Below, piece after piece: positions 35,812 through 48,299 of a stretch of DNA of 64,000 bases (the stretch's first letter is position 1; each line of letters starts with the position of its first letter). Where the stretch lies: NCBI RefSeq assembly GCF_902686445.1, contig NC_062222.1:131199035-131263034 (forward strand), written 5' to 3'. The position numbers were made by a program, and so were the translations under genes. The notes beneath the pieces are model-generated. The model saw nothing but the letters and a program-made list of their open reading frames with translations, had not been told where the DNA came from and did not search any database. This DNA comes from Sciurus carolinensis. Taxonomy: Eukaryota; Chordata; Mammalia; Rodentia; Sciuridae.

Positions 35812-37325
35812 ATGCATCACCGGAATTTTAAATTATAGACACAACCCCATTTATATAAGCACCTTTCAAATTCGAAATACTTAGGCTTAATCTAACAAAA
35901 TCTGTACAACATCTGTAGAAGGAACCTGCAAAATTCTACCAAAGAAACCAAAGTTCTAAATAAACAAAGAGATTGCTTGTTCATAGAAGTTTCAGTGGTG
36001 TTAGGAGGTCATTTCTTCCCAACCTATTCTATAGATTCAACATGATCCTAATCAAAATCTCAGCAAGTTAATCTCATGGATCATGACTAGCTAACTCTAA
36101 ACTTGGCATGGAGAGGCAGAAGATTCAGAATAGCCCACACAATGCTGAAGAAGAACAACAAAATAAGAGAACATATAGAGAACATGGAATAAAATCCAGG
36201 TGACCTTGACTTTGGCCACGAGTATTGGATATAGCAGCAACAGCCCACTCTGTGGAAGAACAAATGGGCAGATTGAATGTCATTAAAATTAAAAACTTCT
36301 GCTTTGCAATAATTCTGTTAAGAAAATGAAGAGACAAGCCACAGACTGAGAGAAAATATATAAAGCTGATAAAAGAAATGTAGACAAAACATACTAAGAA
36401 TACTGAAACCTCAAGAAAGAGAAAACTACCCGTTTTTCTGGACCAAAGATCTGAACAAACACCTCACCAAAGAAGATGTATGAATGTAAAATAAACATAT
36501 ATTTATCAAGCATGTTAAAGAATTACAGAGTACAACACCAGAGAAACCATCGGAGACACTAGCACACACCTGTGAGGGAGGTTAACGTTGGCATTGGCAA
36601 CACCAGCAAGAGTGCAGAGCAACAAAAACAGTCCTTTATCGCTGGGGACAAGGCAAAGTGGTATAGACTTTGGGAAGACAATTTGGCAGTTTTTTACAAA
36701 ACTTAAGGTACCCTTACCATACAATCCAGTAATCATGCTCACAAATATTTACCTAAATGAGCTGAAAATTCACATCCACACCAAAGTCGGTATGCACAAG
36801 TTGATCACAGCTTTAATCCTAATTGCCCCAAACTGGAAGCAACCGAGTGTTTTTCAATATGCAGTTGGATAAACAAACTGTAGGACAAGTATACCATGGA
36901 AAGGTATTCAGTGATAAGCAAAAATGCACCCTCGAGCCATGAAAAGACACAGAGGAGCCTCAAATTCATATTGTTATGCAGAAGAAGCCAGTTAGAAAGG
37001 CTGCATGATTCTGATTTTCTGATATTTCAGAAACAGTAAAAGTATTATATAAATATATATATATATATATATAATATTATATAAACAGTAAAAAGGTGAA
37101 TGATTATCAGGGATTCTGGGCTAGGAAGAGGTGATGTGCAGCAGACTCCAGGGTGGTGAGATCATTCTATATGGTACCGTAAGGGTGGATGCATACAATA
37201 AGCATTTCATTTGTCAAAACCCAGTGAACTGTACAGCACAGAGAGTGAAATCCTGCGAATCAAAGATTTCAGTTAATAACTGTGTCAATGTTGGTTTTTC
37301 AGTTTTAAGAAATGCACCCACAGAA
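35812..37325 (+). repeat. Old L1 3' fragment, about 1.5 kb
   Basis: L1 ORF2 and 3' UTR landmarks occur on the plus strand: 'aaatacttaggcttaatcta', 'agattgcttgttcatagaag', 'gaccaaagatctgaacaaac', 'gggaagacaatttggcagtt', 'atacaatccagtaatcatgc', 'ccccaaactggaagcaaccg' and 'cagttggataaacaaactgt'. The end resembles the L1M 3' tail ('tcagttaataactgtgtcaa'). Frames are broken. An AT microsatellite (37052-37074) has grown inside. Confidence 0.8.
37031..37093 (+). repeat. (AT)n run flanked by an 11-base direct repeat
   Basis: AAACAGTAAAA occurs at 37031-37041 and again at 37083-37093. Between them are TATTATATAAA, about eleven AT units, and TAATATTATATA. The AT core could fold back on itself. Confidence 0.85.
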
Positions 37326-38024
37326 TGCTGTGACTGCAGGGACAGGAAAGCGAAGAGAGAGCCAATGTGCTGGGGCTCCTCCGGCTGCACCTCCTGTGCC
37401 CGTGGTTTGAAATCTTGACAGCCGGGAGCGTGCCCCTGACATTTGAAAGCTGCCGACAATTCTATTTCTTCCAAGGAGGAGGTTCAAATTCCTCTATGAA
37501 GGAACATAGAGTTTAGGAAGAAAAACACTGATGGGGAATTTTAATTAAAAAATGGTAAAAACACAGAGACACAAAACAATGAGCAATCAGTCATGTGTGT
37601 GAAGCGTGTTCCTGGGTGACTAACCTGTGCCAGGTTAGAAGGAGCCTTGGTTCTTCTCTCTCTCAAGACCTCCAGAGAGTGAAGCACCCAGGCTAGGTTA
37701 AGACAAATCCACATACTCTGTCCACTCTCCAAGGACTGTGAAAATGTCGAGCATCACACCTGGGACACAGGTGGGGGCTCGGGAGGGAACAGCAGGGCAG
37801 GGCTCTGCTTGGAAGGGCTTGGGCTGGAGCGGCTGGGGCCAACACACCTAGCGTTATTCACCTGAATTCTAGTCTGTCTCACTGCACAGTTCTTCACTAT
37901 CGAGAATTGAGAGACAGACCTGGTTTGTGTTTGAGGAAAAGCAGTATAGGGGGAATTATAGCAAGGAGGAAGGTCAGAGGGGACTTGAAATTTTTCAAAA
38001 CCCAGAAATGCAGGGCAGCCCATG
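37326..38024. other. Unassigned non-coding sequence
   Basis: No gene or repeat recognised. Short frames are present on both strands without domains. Confidence 0.4.
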
Positions 38025-38367
38025 AGATAGAATGAATATTTGCATCCCTCCCACCTTCCAGATTCACAGGGTGGATCCTAACCCTCAAGAGGATGGTACT
38101 AGCCTTCAGGAGTGATTAATGAGGTCACTGGAGGCAACTCATGGATGATATTAGAGCTCTTAGAAAAGCAACTGCAGAGAAGTCTTGCACCCTCTTTCTG
38201 CCAAGTGAGGGCACAAGGAAAATGTCCATCTGCAGCTCTGAATAGAGTCCTCATAGAACCTGCCCATGCTGCACCCTGGTCTCAAAACCATGAGAAATAA
38301 ATGTCTGTTGTTGATAAGCCACTCAGTGTCTGGTATTTTGTTACAGTGAACCAAACTGACTAAGACA
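38025..38367 (+). repeat. MLT1C-like MaLR solo LTR
   Basis: Contains 'ggtggatcctaaccctcaag', 'aggagtgattaatgaggtca', 'ctttctgccaagtgagggca', 'caaaaccatgagaaataaat' and 'gtctgttgttgataagccac', then ends 'gttacagtgaaccaaactga' 'ctaagaca'. This is the MLT1C order on the plus strand. The AATAAA within is the LTR's own polyadenylation signal. Confidence 0.8.
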
Positions 38368-41300
38368 GTCTGAGTTTGAGTAAATGGCATAGACAGTAAG
38401 GGCTATTGAGGTTCTGAAAAGAAGAATGCTGGGAGGTTCAGGGAAGCCCACCAGACCACGCTCTGATATTTTATAGGATTGAGATGCTGGGAGAGATCAC
38501 TCTCCTGACAGGAACCTGGGGTACCTAAATATGTCGGAGTAACCCATTTCATTAAAAGTTAGTCCCATCCCAAATGGTCATTTAATACATTTCTTTCTAG
38601 GGAGTTCTACAGCAAAATATTGTCTCCTTGTGCAAATTTGGGAAACAGTCAGGAGATGACCATACACACACACACGCACACGCACACACTGGGCATGTCT
38701 CTCTGTGTCATTGTCAAAGGAATTCCAAAGTATATCTGGCTCACTCTGAAGTTATTTTTCTCTCCCAGCCTTGAATGCAAAATTATGTTTTCTTATTTCT
38801 TTCTGTCCAAGTCCTGTGGATCTGCTTAATAAGATTCAGACTTTCATTTTTTTTCCGACTCGGGAACTGAAGACAGAGAAGTCTCTGGGGGTCGGCTCTG
38901 CTTGAATTCTCAGCAGACTCAACAATGGAAGAGTTCAAACATTATGGCCTCCAGTCATTTTCTAAAACAAACAAAACCAAAGTGAGCCTGGTAGGCTCTT
39001 TCATGACTTACATGACTAAAATCTTCCCTCTCTCTCTTTCTCTTGGTTTTTTTTTTCTTTTCTTTCCTCCTCCACATATTCTTCAAAAACATGTGAGTCA
39101 TATACACACTTGGAACGCAACCCATGAGTCCTCGCACATCAGTGCGAAATGTCAGTGAGTAAATTAAGTAAAAGTTCTGGCTGGGAGACCAGTGAAGGTG
39201 AGGCTGCAGAGCTGGCCTTTCAGGCCTGGTTTCCTCAGGGGAGGGTGGACAGGAGGAATCAGGGTCCGGAGACACCAGGCAGGAGTCTAGGACGGAGCTC
39301 ACCGTCAGGACCAGAAGGCAGTGCGAGGCAGCAGGAAGGTGGCAGAGCACAGCATCCCAAGCCTGCGGGTGGAAGGAGGAAAGGGTATGAGATAGACAGG
39401 CAGGGGCCCCCACGGCACCAGCCAAAGCCCTGCCTCCCTCCTCCTCCCGAGTCTTCTCCCCATTTAACTCTGCTTCCCGAGAACCGGCTTTTCCCTAGCA
39501 ACACCAGTCTCTGTGCAGTCATCTCAGATGTCATCTCTCAATCTCAGCAGGTCCCTCGATGTTCCAGAGCTGACAGTGTCATGCCAGTAGCCTCAGGTAG
39601 AAGTCCTTCCCCTCATGAGGCTCAGATTCTCTGCCCCCACCACAGCTGCCCCTAATCGCCACCTGCCTGGTGGTTACTCTTTCCAAGGACGACTAGATGA
39701 TGACAGTGGTATTTGGCCCATAGCCTCCCCTTCAGCCCATATCACCCCAGGTGACTGCAACCTACACCATGGACCACCGATACCATCTCCAGACCTCCCA
39801 AGTCCCTAGCGCTCTCCTCAAAGCCCCTGCTCTCCTGCCCACCCAGCCCTCCCGTTCATCACGCGGCGATGTTACAGCATCTAACACTCACCGTGCCCCG
39901 GGTTCGATGCTGCAGTGCTGAAATGAACACAGACCCGCTCTCGGCAAGCTGGTAGCCTGGTGGGAAGAAAGTCATCCAGCACAAAGGAACTTGATCTGGT
40001 AGGAAGGATGTGGTGGTAGGGACCCTCCCGGCAGAAAGTCAGGATGACCGGGGTTAAGGTGGTAGACACTCCGTCTGGTCTCTAGCAGGATACACCAATG
40101 TCTGGGGTTGAGGCAAGAGGGGGCCTAATCCTTTAGAAGGAAGGAGAAGGCTAGCATTAGCTAAGGAGTGCCTCATCAGTCCTATGAGTTTTGGGTTAAG
40201 TTTACAAATAAGGGCAAGCCTGACTTTCAATGCAGAAGCTCAATCACAAACACGGATCTTATTCATCTCTAGCCGGCATCTCATACTAAGCTGGCTTATG
40301 GCAGGTGCTCAGTAAATGTTTTTCAAACAGCACTCAATCACAGGAACAGGGTAAGCATAAAAAACAGGCAGGCTGCGTGCCTAAGCGAGACCCATTCTAG
40401 ATCCCTTTTACCTTTGCAGATGGGGCTCCTGAATGCCCCACTGTTGTTCTTTAGGGATCAAAGCTCAGCTGAGACTCCAGGAGGGAGAGAGGGGCCTCAA
40501 GAGCTGGAGGGACCTAGGACAACCACAGCTTGTGCTACCAAGATGAGCTTGTGGGGGAGCTGAACCCATCTTCTGCTTGGTAACCTCTTCCATGCCCTTT
40601 ATTGTGGTGGAAGTCAAAGAACTGGGATATGGACCACCAGACTGTGTATCAGGGACCTCAGTCTGGGTCCCCAGCAGAGCCCCCAGACCCACAGGATTAT
40701 GCAGAGGTGTCCAGGAGTTGATGGACGTTCAAGTCTTAAATTTAAACCTATGAGCCTTTAAATCCCAACAGAATTTAAATATGTACAAGCAAACCAAAGT
40801 TCCTTATTTTACTGAAATAAGAACCAACTCAGTGTGCTAACACTGGTCATGCAAGATGAGAAATTGTTGATTAGAGTTTATATGCGCATTAGATTAAATT
40901 TAAATGGGAAAATGAATCAAATTTTTATTAACAAGTGTAGTTCACTTAACAAAATCTTTCAAAACATATTGTACCTTGCAAGGAGTTAGGAAAAGAGGCA
41001 TGGTTGGTGTGGAAGGGTTGGAAATCATTTGACAAGGAGCAAGAAAAAGCTTGTATGTTTCATGAGTTCATTACAGGAGGCCAGAGGCATCTTGTTCCCT
41101 GCTAAGGAGATTCTGATAATGTGTGTTAATCCACCTCGTATTCAGGGAACTGCCTGGCCTTGGGCCAAAGCAGCTGGTTTACAGATCAAGCCTTTAGCCC
41201 TCCTTTTCTGTAGGAAGCATGTCTGGGGGTCATTGAAGAGCTAATGAGGGGCTTCTCCCTGTAGTAGTACCTAACTGTACTCCTTGCCCAGGATTCTGCA

Positions 41301-41944
41301 TGCTATTTAACAAGAGAACATAAACATCAGATATTAAGAAACCTGGTCTGGAAACCCAGCTCTCCCACTCCGTGTGTGCATGACTTTGGACAAACTTATC
41401 AGTGAAAACATGTGACTGCAAAAAGCAGTGGTTTCCAAAGCAAGGTTTCTTCTCCCACAGCAACAAGGCAGGCATCATAATCTCCAGATTCCTGAGGGCC
41501 TCCAGGGACCACAGCTCCACTGGGGCTGTACTCTTCAGCGTGCCCACGTTGCTCATCCTCTCTGTGGCATGACCAGCCCTCCCCTCCTGAATCCACATCC
41601 CAGGTAGGAAGAAGTAGAAAGGAGAGGGCAGAAAGTGCACACCTACTCTCTCTCTCCCTTTTAGTGAGGAAAACGTGCTTACTATAACCACGTCCACGGG
41701 GGTTCTGCTTCTGTATCTTCCTTGGCATATTACAGGGACAGTCCGGGTGAAACACCAATTGGCATTTAAAGACAGGATTAGTCAATACCATACACAGAAA
41801 TATTTTCTCCAAATAGAAACAAGCACTGTAAAATTAAAAGGTAACAAAAGCTACTGGAGCCCATTAAGTATGTTTAAGTTAGCTAAGAGGGCATTGTTAT
41901 AGGCATGGTAACATGTTGCAATAGGCAGGTGCAAATGAAAGACA
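38368..41944. other. 3.6 kb mostly unassigned sequence
   Basis: No gene supported. Small items: a CA-rich microsatellite at about 38662-38689, a T-rich run near 39045-39062, a GC-richer part at 39170-39900 with a 168-codon plus frame (39149-39655) lacking domains, an L2-like 'gcaggtgctcagtaaatgtt' at about 40301-40320, and a MIR-like stretch at about 41325-41405. Confidence 0.45.
41325..41405 (+). repeat. MIR-like fragment
   Basis: 'tctggaaacccagctctccc' and 'gcatgactttggacaaactt' resemble the MIR core on the plus strand. It is short and diverged. Confidence 0.45.
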
Positions 41945-42182
41945 GGGCCAGGCAAGGTGGCGCACACCTACCATCCCTAGAGCTCAAGAGGCTGAGGCAG
42001 GAGGATCGCAAGTTCAAGACCAGCCTCAGCAATTTAGCAAGACCCTCAGCAACTTAGCAAGACTCTGTCTCAAAATTTAAAAAAATAATAATATGGGCTA
42101 GGGATGTGGCTTAGTGGTTGAGTATCCCTGGGTTCACATCCCTGGCACCAAAAAAAGAAAAAGAAAAGAAAATGAAAGAGAG
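41933..42182 (+). mobile_element. B1-ID dimeric SINE
   Basis: The element starts at about 41945. Its B1 half carries 'ggcaaggtggcgcacaccta', 'aggctgaggcaggaggatcg' and 'caagttcaagaccagcctca'. After an A-rich linker its ID half begins near 42095 with 'gggctagggatgtggcttag' and 'ccctgggttcacatccctgg', followed by an A-rich tail. AAATGAAAGACAG before it and AAATGAAAGAGAG after it (12 of 13 matching) are a likely target duplication. The close match between its halves and the family pattern suggests a fairly recent copy. Confidence 0.9.
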
Positions 42183-43844
42183 AGAGAAAGCAGGGAAAGA
42201 AGGGAGGGAGGAAAGGTGATGGGGAGGAAATCTCATTGGTCACCTTTGAAATTTTGAAAATTGGGAAAATTGGTAAAAGTAAAAATGAGCATTTATTCTG
42301 CCTTTTGTATACAAAGCAAATGTGAGTATTCAAGGGGTTAATGAAAGGGATTTTACAGAAATATTTAAAATAAAAGAATGATAAAATTAGAAACTCACAT
42401 TTTATTTAAAAAAAAAAATAATGAAATAATGGATCTAGGAATGGCCAGGAATAACTACTAACTTTACAGAAAGACAGTCCATTAGACATGATAGAAAACA
42501 TAACACCATTTAAAAACTGGTGTTTTTGCCGAAAACTCCAACCTGAATCTATCAAGTTTCAACAGCTACTACCAAGTTCCAGGAAATGGAGAGGCAGAGG
42601 AACAGGTTAAATGATGTCACAGAAATCCCATCGGCAAAATCCAGAAGGTGGGAAAGGCTACAGGCCAAGTAAGTCGTTTTTCAGCAAATAAATTGCAAGA
42701 GGCAGGGAAAGATGACCAGAGCAGGAAAGGCACCCAGTGTAGAAGCTGAGAAACGCGCAGAAGCTGCAACGTGTGGTACTTATTTGACTGATGGAGAGAA
42801 CTATTTCAAAAATGCAAAACAATTAGGAAAATGTGAACACTGGCTCCATATTTCATTGCTATAAGTCATTGTATTTAATTATTTAGATGTAAAAATAGTA
42901 TTGTCATCATATTTCTTTAAAGACTTCTTCCCTTTTAAATGCGTAGTGAAATCCACATGGATTAAATTATACAATGTCTGGGATTTGCTCCAAAATAATC
43001 TACGGGGAAGTGAACAGAGATATTAACCCGGAGTTAGAAAATTGCTGAAATTGGATCGGGCGTATATGAGAGTTTATCTACTATTCTCTTTAGCTTTTTT
43101 GTACTTTTGAAATTTTCCATAATAATTCTTAGAACATCAACCAGCCCAGAACTAACATATTTGACAAAAGTATCATTCAGACTAAACCAAATGAAGGATG
43201 AGACCATTCCAGGTCAATCATTTTCTTTCCTAGTCTGGCTGAGTTTGTTCCAGCGTCCAGAGACGAGGGTGTAAGAACCTGAGGACCCTCATGCCAAAAG
43301 CCACAGTGTGGCCAAAGCTACCATTTCCAATTAAGTTCCTGCATCCTCTTCACAAAAATTGGAATTTAAAAATTCTCTTCAAATTTTATTATAATTACCT
43401 AACTGCAAAAAAAAAAAAATCAATGTAAGATTTTTCCCAAATCACCAAAAGCAGGTAGATAGCTCCCTGCTAGCATATTGTGATCTAACAAGTCTTTTTT
43501 TTTTTTTCCTGTCTCTCTATCTGGGTGGGGTCCCAGTTAGGCACACACATACATTGTCACACAATCGAGAGATTTTAGAGAAAAGAAAAAGTGACCGTGG
43601 AGGAGATGGTTTGTGAGCTCTCCCAAGTTATATTTGTCTGTTCACTTCAGTCAACAAATGTTTGATGGCCGTCACTGACCCGGGTCCTGCAGTCACTGAC
43701 CTGGGCTCGGCAGAGTCAGTGTGAATGAAAAACAGAAGGATCAGCTTGAGCCCTGGGGAGCTTACAGCATGGGGAGGCGAGGGGAGACAGCACAGCCCTG
43801 GCCAGAACCCGCGCCTTGCTGTAATCCTGGTCAGCAGCTTCTGC
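42183..43844. other. Unassigned AT-rich sequence with small repeats
   Basis: No gene supported. A purine-rich stretch follows the SINE tail (42178-42215). Near 43010-43135, 'gtacttttgaaattttccat' followed by 'aataattctt' looks like an old L1 end. An A-run lies near 43407-43420, a T-run near 43495-43508, and a 21-base tandem duplication at 43671-43712. The segment 43640-43790 may be L2. Confidence 0.45.
43671..43712 (+). repeat. Two-copy 21-bp tandem duplication
   Basis: GTCACTGACCCGGGTCCTGCA is followed directly by GTCACTGACCTGGGCTCGGCA. The two share 17 of 21 bases, including GTCACTGACC. Confidence 0.85.
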
Positions 43845-44290
43845 TCACGGTGGACACAGGTAGAAGCATCCCAGGTGTCCACCTGCAGATGAGTGGATAA
43901 AGAAACTGTGGTACATTCATGCATTAACATACATTTACCTTTAAAAGGAAGGAACTTCTGACACATGTCACAAGGATGAATGGATGGCCCTTGAGGACAT
44001 CATGCTGAGGGATGTAAACTGCAGTGGAAGGACTCAGGAGTGCTTAAAGAAGTCAAGCTCAGAGGAATCAAAAGTAGAACGGTGGTTTCCAGGGGCTGGC
44101 AAGAGGGGGAATGGGGACCCTGTTTAAGAGTTTAATAGTTTCCATTTTATAAGATGCAGAGTTCTTTCCGTAGGTGGGTGATGGCGATGGTCTCACGTGG
44201 AGAATGCACTTACTGCCCCTGCATCAACACTGAAAAAGAGCTAAGAGGGTAAATGTCACTATATGTGTATTTTACCACAATTCAATCTTC
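43845..44290 (+). repeat. Old L1 3' fragment
   Basis: Plus-strand L1 landmarks: 'agatgagtggataaagaaac', 'tgtggtacattcatgcatta', 'atgaatggatggcccttgag', 'gtagaacggtggtttccagg' 'ggctggcaag', ending near 'tgtgtattttaccacaattc'. It is 5'-truncated with no open frame, and diverged about as much as the 17.7 kb copy. Confidence 0.75.
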
Positions 44291-46099
44291 TTAAGTACAA
44301 CTTAGAGTCAATGCCCCCAAGGAGAGGCATGTAGCTGTCCCAGTGGACACCTCTGGCTGCTGCCTGCATCCATCCCCATTGTCTCCTTTCTGATATATCC
44401 CAATTTTGTTGAGAAGCCACATTGTCATGTGACTCAGGAGACACCACTGCCTCTTCCTCCTCTACTGGTAGATCCTGATTGGCCCATGTCAATCATACCA
44501 CGATGATACTCTGCTGATGGCCAGTGTTGGTCTAAGACCTGGCTTGGTACATGAACTATGTTGGCCCAACCATACAAAGTACAGCATTATATTCCAGGGC
44601 GGGAGGAGATGGACTCAAGCAAGCATGTGAGCTCATTGCTGCTGTTAGCCAGACTGCAAAGAGGAGCTGACTTTAGGCTGGAAGTCGTATGGGAACCAAT
44701 CACAGAAAAACAAAAAACCTTGATATGGAAAGAATCTGGTGACATTGCCAAGTCACTGAAACAACCAACTCTGCAGTCTTTCCTACCTCTGGGCTTACCC
44801 TTATACCAGAGAGTCCACAGTATTGTAATGTGTGCCAGCTGAATTTGGGTTCCTGATAGTTCCCCAAAACATCCTATCACAGGAATAAAGCACAAGAAGC
44901 AGTGAGTAGGAACAGCTGGTCTAACTGTAGCAGTCTGGACAAGTAACCTCTAGGCTAAGGCAGCAGTATGTGGCAGGAGGGAATGGAGCTCTGTCCAGGA
45001 GTTCCAGAAGGGCAGGGGGAAATCCACAGAGGGAGGGGTAGGAGGCCAGCTCTGATACCAGCAGAGGTTGAGAGACAGGAAGTGCAGGGCCTGTTGTGTT
45101 TTGGTCTAACTCTAGTGAGAGTCGGATGCCATGGGAGTGTTTTATGATAATATGAATGCACAACCAGATTCAGATTCACTTTTGGGTAGATGCTACAATG
45201 AGGAAGACTGGTTGGAGGAATACTGTTTTGGAGGCAGAAAAACAAGTATTTAAGGCAAAAGATGATGACAGCTCAGTCTAGGGAGGAGGCAGTATAGATG
45301 ATAGAAAGTGGCTATCTGTGAGATTTTTGAAAGACCGTATGGATGTAATTTGGTGCTGGATCAAATATATGTTGTGAAAGAAAAGGGAGGTGTCAGGTAT
45401 GATAGCCAGGTATGCGGATGAACCTTTTGGTACAGAAGCAGACAATGTTCAGACTTGACCACAAGCAAGAACTAATACCTAACTAAAGTTGGATTGCAAT
45501 AGCATTCTGGATTATAATGGATGCTAATAGGAGTTACTATATACTAAGCATTCATGATAAGAGGGAATCCATACAATACACTGGGCTTCGTCATCTTCGT
45601 TGTAGCAGACTGTATGTAACAACCTCTCTCATCCACATGATTTTCTTCAATGAGATCTTGTCCCCACTCCCATCAAGACAGAGTATCTTTGTCACCACCC
45701 TGAATGTGGGCATGTTTATAGCTACTTCTACCAGAAGAATATACCAGAACCCATCGTCTTTGACTTCTGAGTGTGAGTCCTAAAAAGACCTACAGCTTCT
45801 GACAAGTTCTCTTGGGACACTCATTCTGGGAGAAGCCAGATCATATAAGTGACCCGATGACACTGATTCCACCCAGCTAGAGAGTCCACACGCAGGTACC
45901 CTGGTTGTCACACTCAGCTGGGCTCCCTGAAGTAATCAGGCCAACTTACCACCTTGGAAAGGCACCCTCCGACTCCAGTCTCATCGCCGCCTCTGTTGCC
46001 ATGAGAACAAGAAATGAGCCATCCACACTGAACCCTAACCAAAAGGAAAAACTGTGGACTAAGTAACTGATTGTTGTTGATCGTTTACAGCCCTGAGCT
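44291..46099. other. Unassigned; possible ancient LTR-like repeat at 44480-44900
   Basis: Mostly unrecognised. The stretch around 44640-44860 ('gaggagctgactttaggctg', 'gtttcctgatagttcccc'-like end) loosely recalls an old interspersed repeat but I cannot name it. No coding evidence. Confidence 0.35.
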
Positions 46100-46240
46100 T
46101 TGGCAGTCTTTGGTCAGACTCTCCTGACATTGAATAGGTGAAAGAAAAATGAAACAGAGAGAAGAATATAACTTGCTCAGGATCACAGAGCTAGTGAGCA
46201 CAGAAGTTAAAATTCTAGCTACATCAATCTGATCTGGAAG
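46100..46240 (-). repeat. MIR-like fragment
   Basis: 'gaatataacttgctcaggat', 'cacagagctagtgagcacag' and 'aagttaaaattctagctaca' resemble a MIR in reverse. The ID copy inserted at its end. Confidence 0.45.
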
Positions 46241-46245
46241 ATGTG

Positions 46246-46358
46246 CTATTTTTTATTTATTTATTTATTTTTTGCAGTGCTGGGGATTGAACCCAGGGCC
46301 CTGTGCTTGTAAGACAAGCACTCTACCAACTGAGCTATCTCCCCAGCCCCTATTTTTT
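46246..46358 (-). mobile_element. ID-type SINE with 9-bp target duplication
   Basis: The element (46255-46349) is on the minus strand. Its head is GGGGCTGGGGAGATAGCTCA, its B-box region lies in 'attgaacccagggccctgtg' (plus-strand reading), and its tail is the ATTT-rich run at the left. CTATTTTTT occurs at 46246-46254 and 46350-46358, an exact 9-base duplication. It is full-length and little diverged. Confidence 0.88.
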
Positions 46359-46534
46359 TAATTATAACTATTTATTAATTAAAAATGAAAAATTAAAAAG
46401 TATATTTTGGCCTCTGTGTGAATAAGCTTATGACCCTATGAGAATTTATGTAAGACAGTTTTCTGAGAATTTATTTTTAGAATTTTAAAAATATGGTAAC
46501 ATTGTTTTTCTCAGATGGGCTTCTTTTGTTTTGT

Positions 46535-46672
46535 TAATTTTTTATTTTATTTGTTCTAATTAGTTGTACATGACAGTAGAATGCATTTATACATTTTGGT
46601 AGTTATACATAAATAGAGCGTAATCTCTCTTTTTTCCGATTATACGTATTGCAGGATCACATCGGTCATGCA
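46535..46672 (-). repeat. Truncated L1 3' tail of squirrel type
   Basis: Read on the minus strand it ends 'atgcattctactgtcatgta' 'caactaattagaacaaataa' with an A/T-rich tail. I associate this with young sciurid L1 3' UTRs. Only about 140 bases are present, so it is a severely 5'-truncated insertion. Confidence 0.65.
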
Positions 46673-47689
46673 GGCTGTGCTATTTTAAAATCTAATTGCT
46701 GCTACCCTTTAGGTCACATCCCAAAATTAAATTGCTATTTCCATTCAAAATCTTACACTTTATCCCAAAACACTTCTTCAAGCCCTAACCTCAAATGAAT
46801 GCATTTTGAAAATAATCCATTCAGTTTAAAAACAGCAGCCAACTAGTAGAGTAAAATGTGAACAGTTTTCAAGTGCTTGAAAAGTTTTTGTTTTTTCCTA
46901 GCACTTCTCCCCAGCCATAGAAAATTGATATGAAATTAAAACAGACAACTTCTGGTTTCTTTCCAGGGAGATTTATGACCACTGTCTACAGAATTTCTAG
47001 CTGTGAAATGAACTGTAAAACAAAATGTTTTTAAATAATATATTTAAAGCAAAGCCGTGTTATATACAATTAATGTAAAAATGATCAGACGTGATAGTTG
47101 CTGAGTAAAAATAAAAATAGAGAAATTTGAGCGGGTAATGGCATTTCATGAAGCACTAATCTGTCAGCAAAGAGCACAAATCAAGTGGATAATCAGGCAT
47201 ATTAATGACTTCAGAGTGACTTTCTCTTCTTAATCAGACATCTTAAAGTACAACCCAATCCTCTGCCACTGCCTGGTCCGAGGCCTTGGGGATTCCTCCC
47301 CAGTGCTCTGCGGCCTCTCTGCACTGCTCCGTCTGTCCCTCACCCCCAGCATCAGTATTTCACCAATGCCTCACGCCCCAGGTCACCACTCCCCTTCCCA
47401 GGGCCTGCCTTCTGTCCACTCCTGGCCAGGATGAACTCGCTCATGCCCAGTTTCCACTCACAAGCCAGCTGCTTGGAGCTGCCTCTCCTGGGTGTCTTCC
47501 AACCAGAGATGAGTCTTCCTCCTCGGAGTTCCCACAAGCAGTAACGTAGCTCCAGGGTGGCACTTTAGGGCTTCACAACCACATTGACTCAGCAACCTTG
47601 TGTTTGTGCATGATGCCAGGCCCCGGGGAGTCAGAGCCAATGATAGACAACCCCTTCCACAGGAGACATCAGTGCTTCTTGCCCAGGCA
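46673..47689. other. Unassigned non-coding sequence
   Basis: AT-rich to about 47200, then GC-richer. An 87-codon plus frame (47286-47549) has no domain. A decayed L2 is possible in 47270-47530 but not supported well enough to call. Confidence 0.4.
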
Positions 47690-47880
47690 TGGCTCTGCCC
47701 GCTGGGGACGTTTGGCAATGTCTGGAAACATTTATTTTACTGCTATGCCTGGGAAGAGAGTTGCTAGCACCCAGAGGGTCGCGACCAGGAAAACGGTCGC
47801 ATTTGCTAGAACACAGGACTGCTCCCGCTGCAACAAACCATCTGGCCCAAGATCTCCGTCATGCTGAGGTCAAGAGGTCC
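47690..47880 (-). repeat. MER5-type hAT DNA transposon remnant
   Basis: Plus-strand 'gacgtttggcaatgtctgga' 'aacattt', then 'gctagcacccagagggtcgc', 'gaacacaggactgctcccgc' and 'catctggcccaagatctccg' 'tcatgctgaggtcaagagg' match a MER5A/B-like non-autonomous hAT element in reverse. These elements carry no transposase gene. The family is shared by placental mammals, so it is old. Confidence 0.7.
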
Positions 47881-48299
47881 AAGTAAACTACAAAAATAAA
47901 TCAAGCCATTTCAGGGACCAAGAGCCAGGAAGACAATAAGTATGAGAATGTGAAAAAGTGCTGGAGGCACTAGAGAGACTGGTGAGCAGAAAATGGAGAA
48001 ACTGAGCCCCTCACTCAGCCATTCTGACTCTAGAGACCATGGCACCACCCTGCTCCACTTGGAGTTATGGAATAACACCTCCTCAAACTAAGGACCAAGT
48101 GCTAAGGACTGACCCAGGACAGGGTCTAGTCTCCGCCCCTCCACTCCACTCCTCTCTGTCTGCATTTCTTGTTTCCCTACATTGAAGTCCACTTGAGCAG
48201 CCGTGCGTGTGCACGAACGGATGAGAGTAACGATCCTCACAGAGTTTGGATGAGAAATTCAGGAGCTCAGCTTTGCTGGCCTAAAGTGCTTCAGGGTGA
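47881..48299. other. Unassigned non-coding sequence
   Basis: About 420 bases between the hAT remnant and the MLT1 LTR, unrecognised. Confidence 0.4.

Noticed and set aside
39149..39655. 168-codon plus-strand frame in a GC-richer stretch
   Set aside because: Low-complexity Pro/Ser/Gly composition, no domain, and overlapped by a minus frame.
46243..46690. TGTGCTATTTT on both sides of the ID plus L1-tail region, as if one composite insertion
   Set aside because: The ID has its own better-placed 9-base duplication (46246-46254 and 46350-46358), and the match near 46676 is AT-rich and short, so coincidence is more likely.
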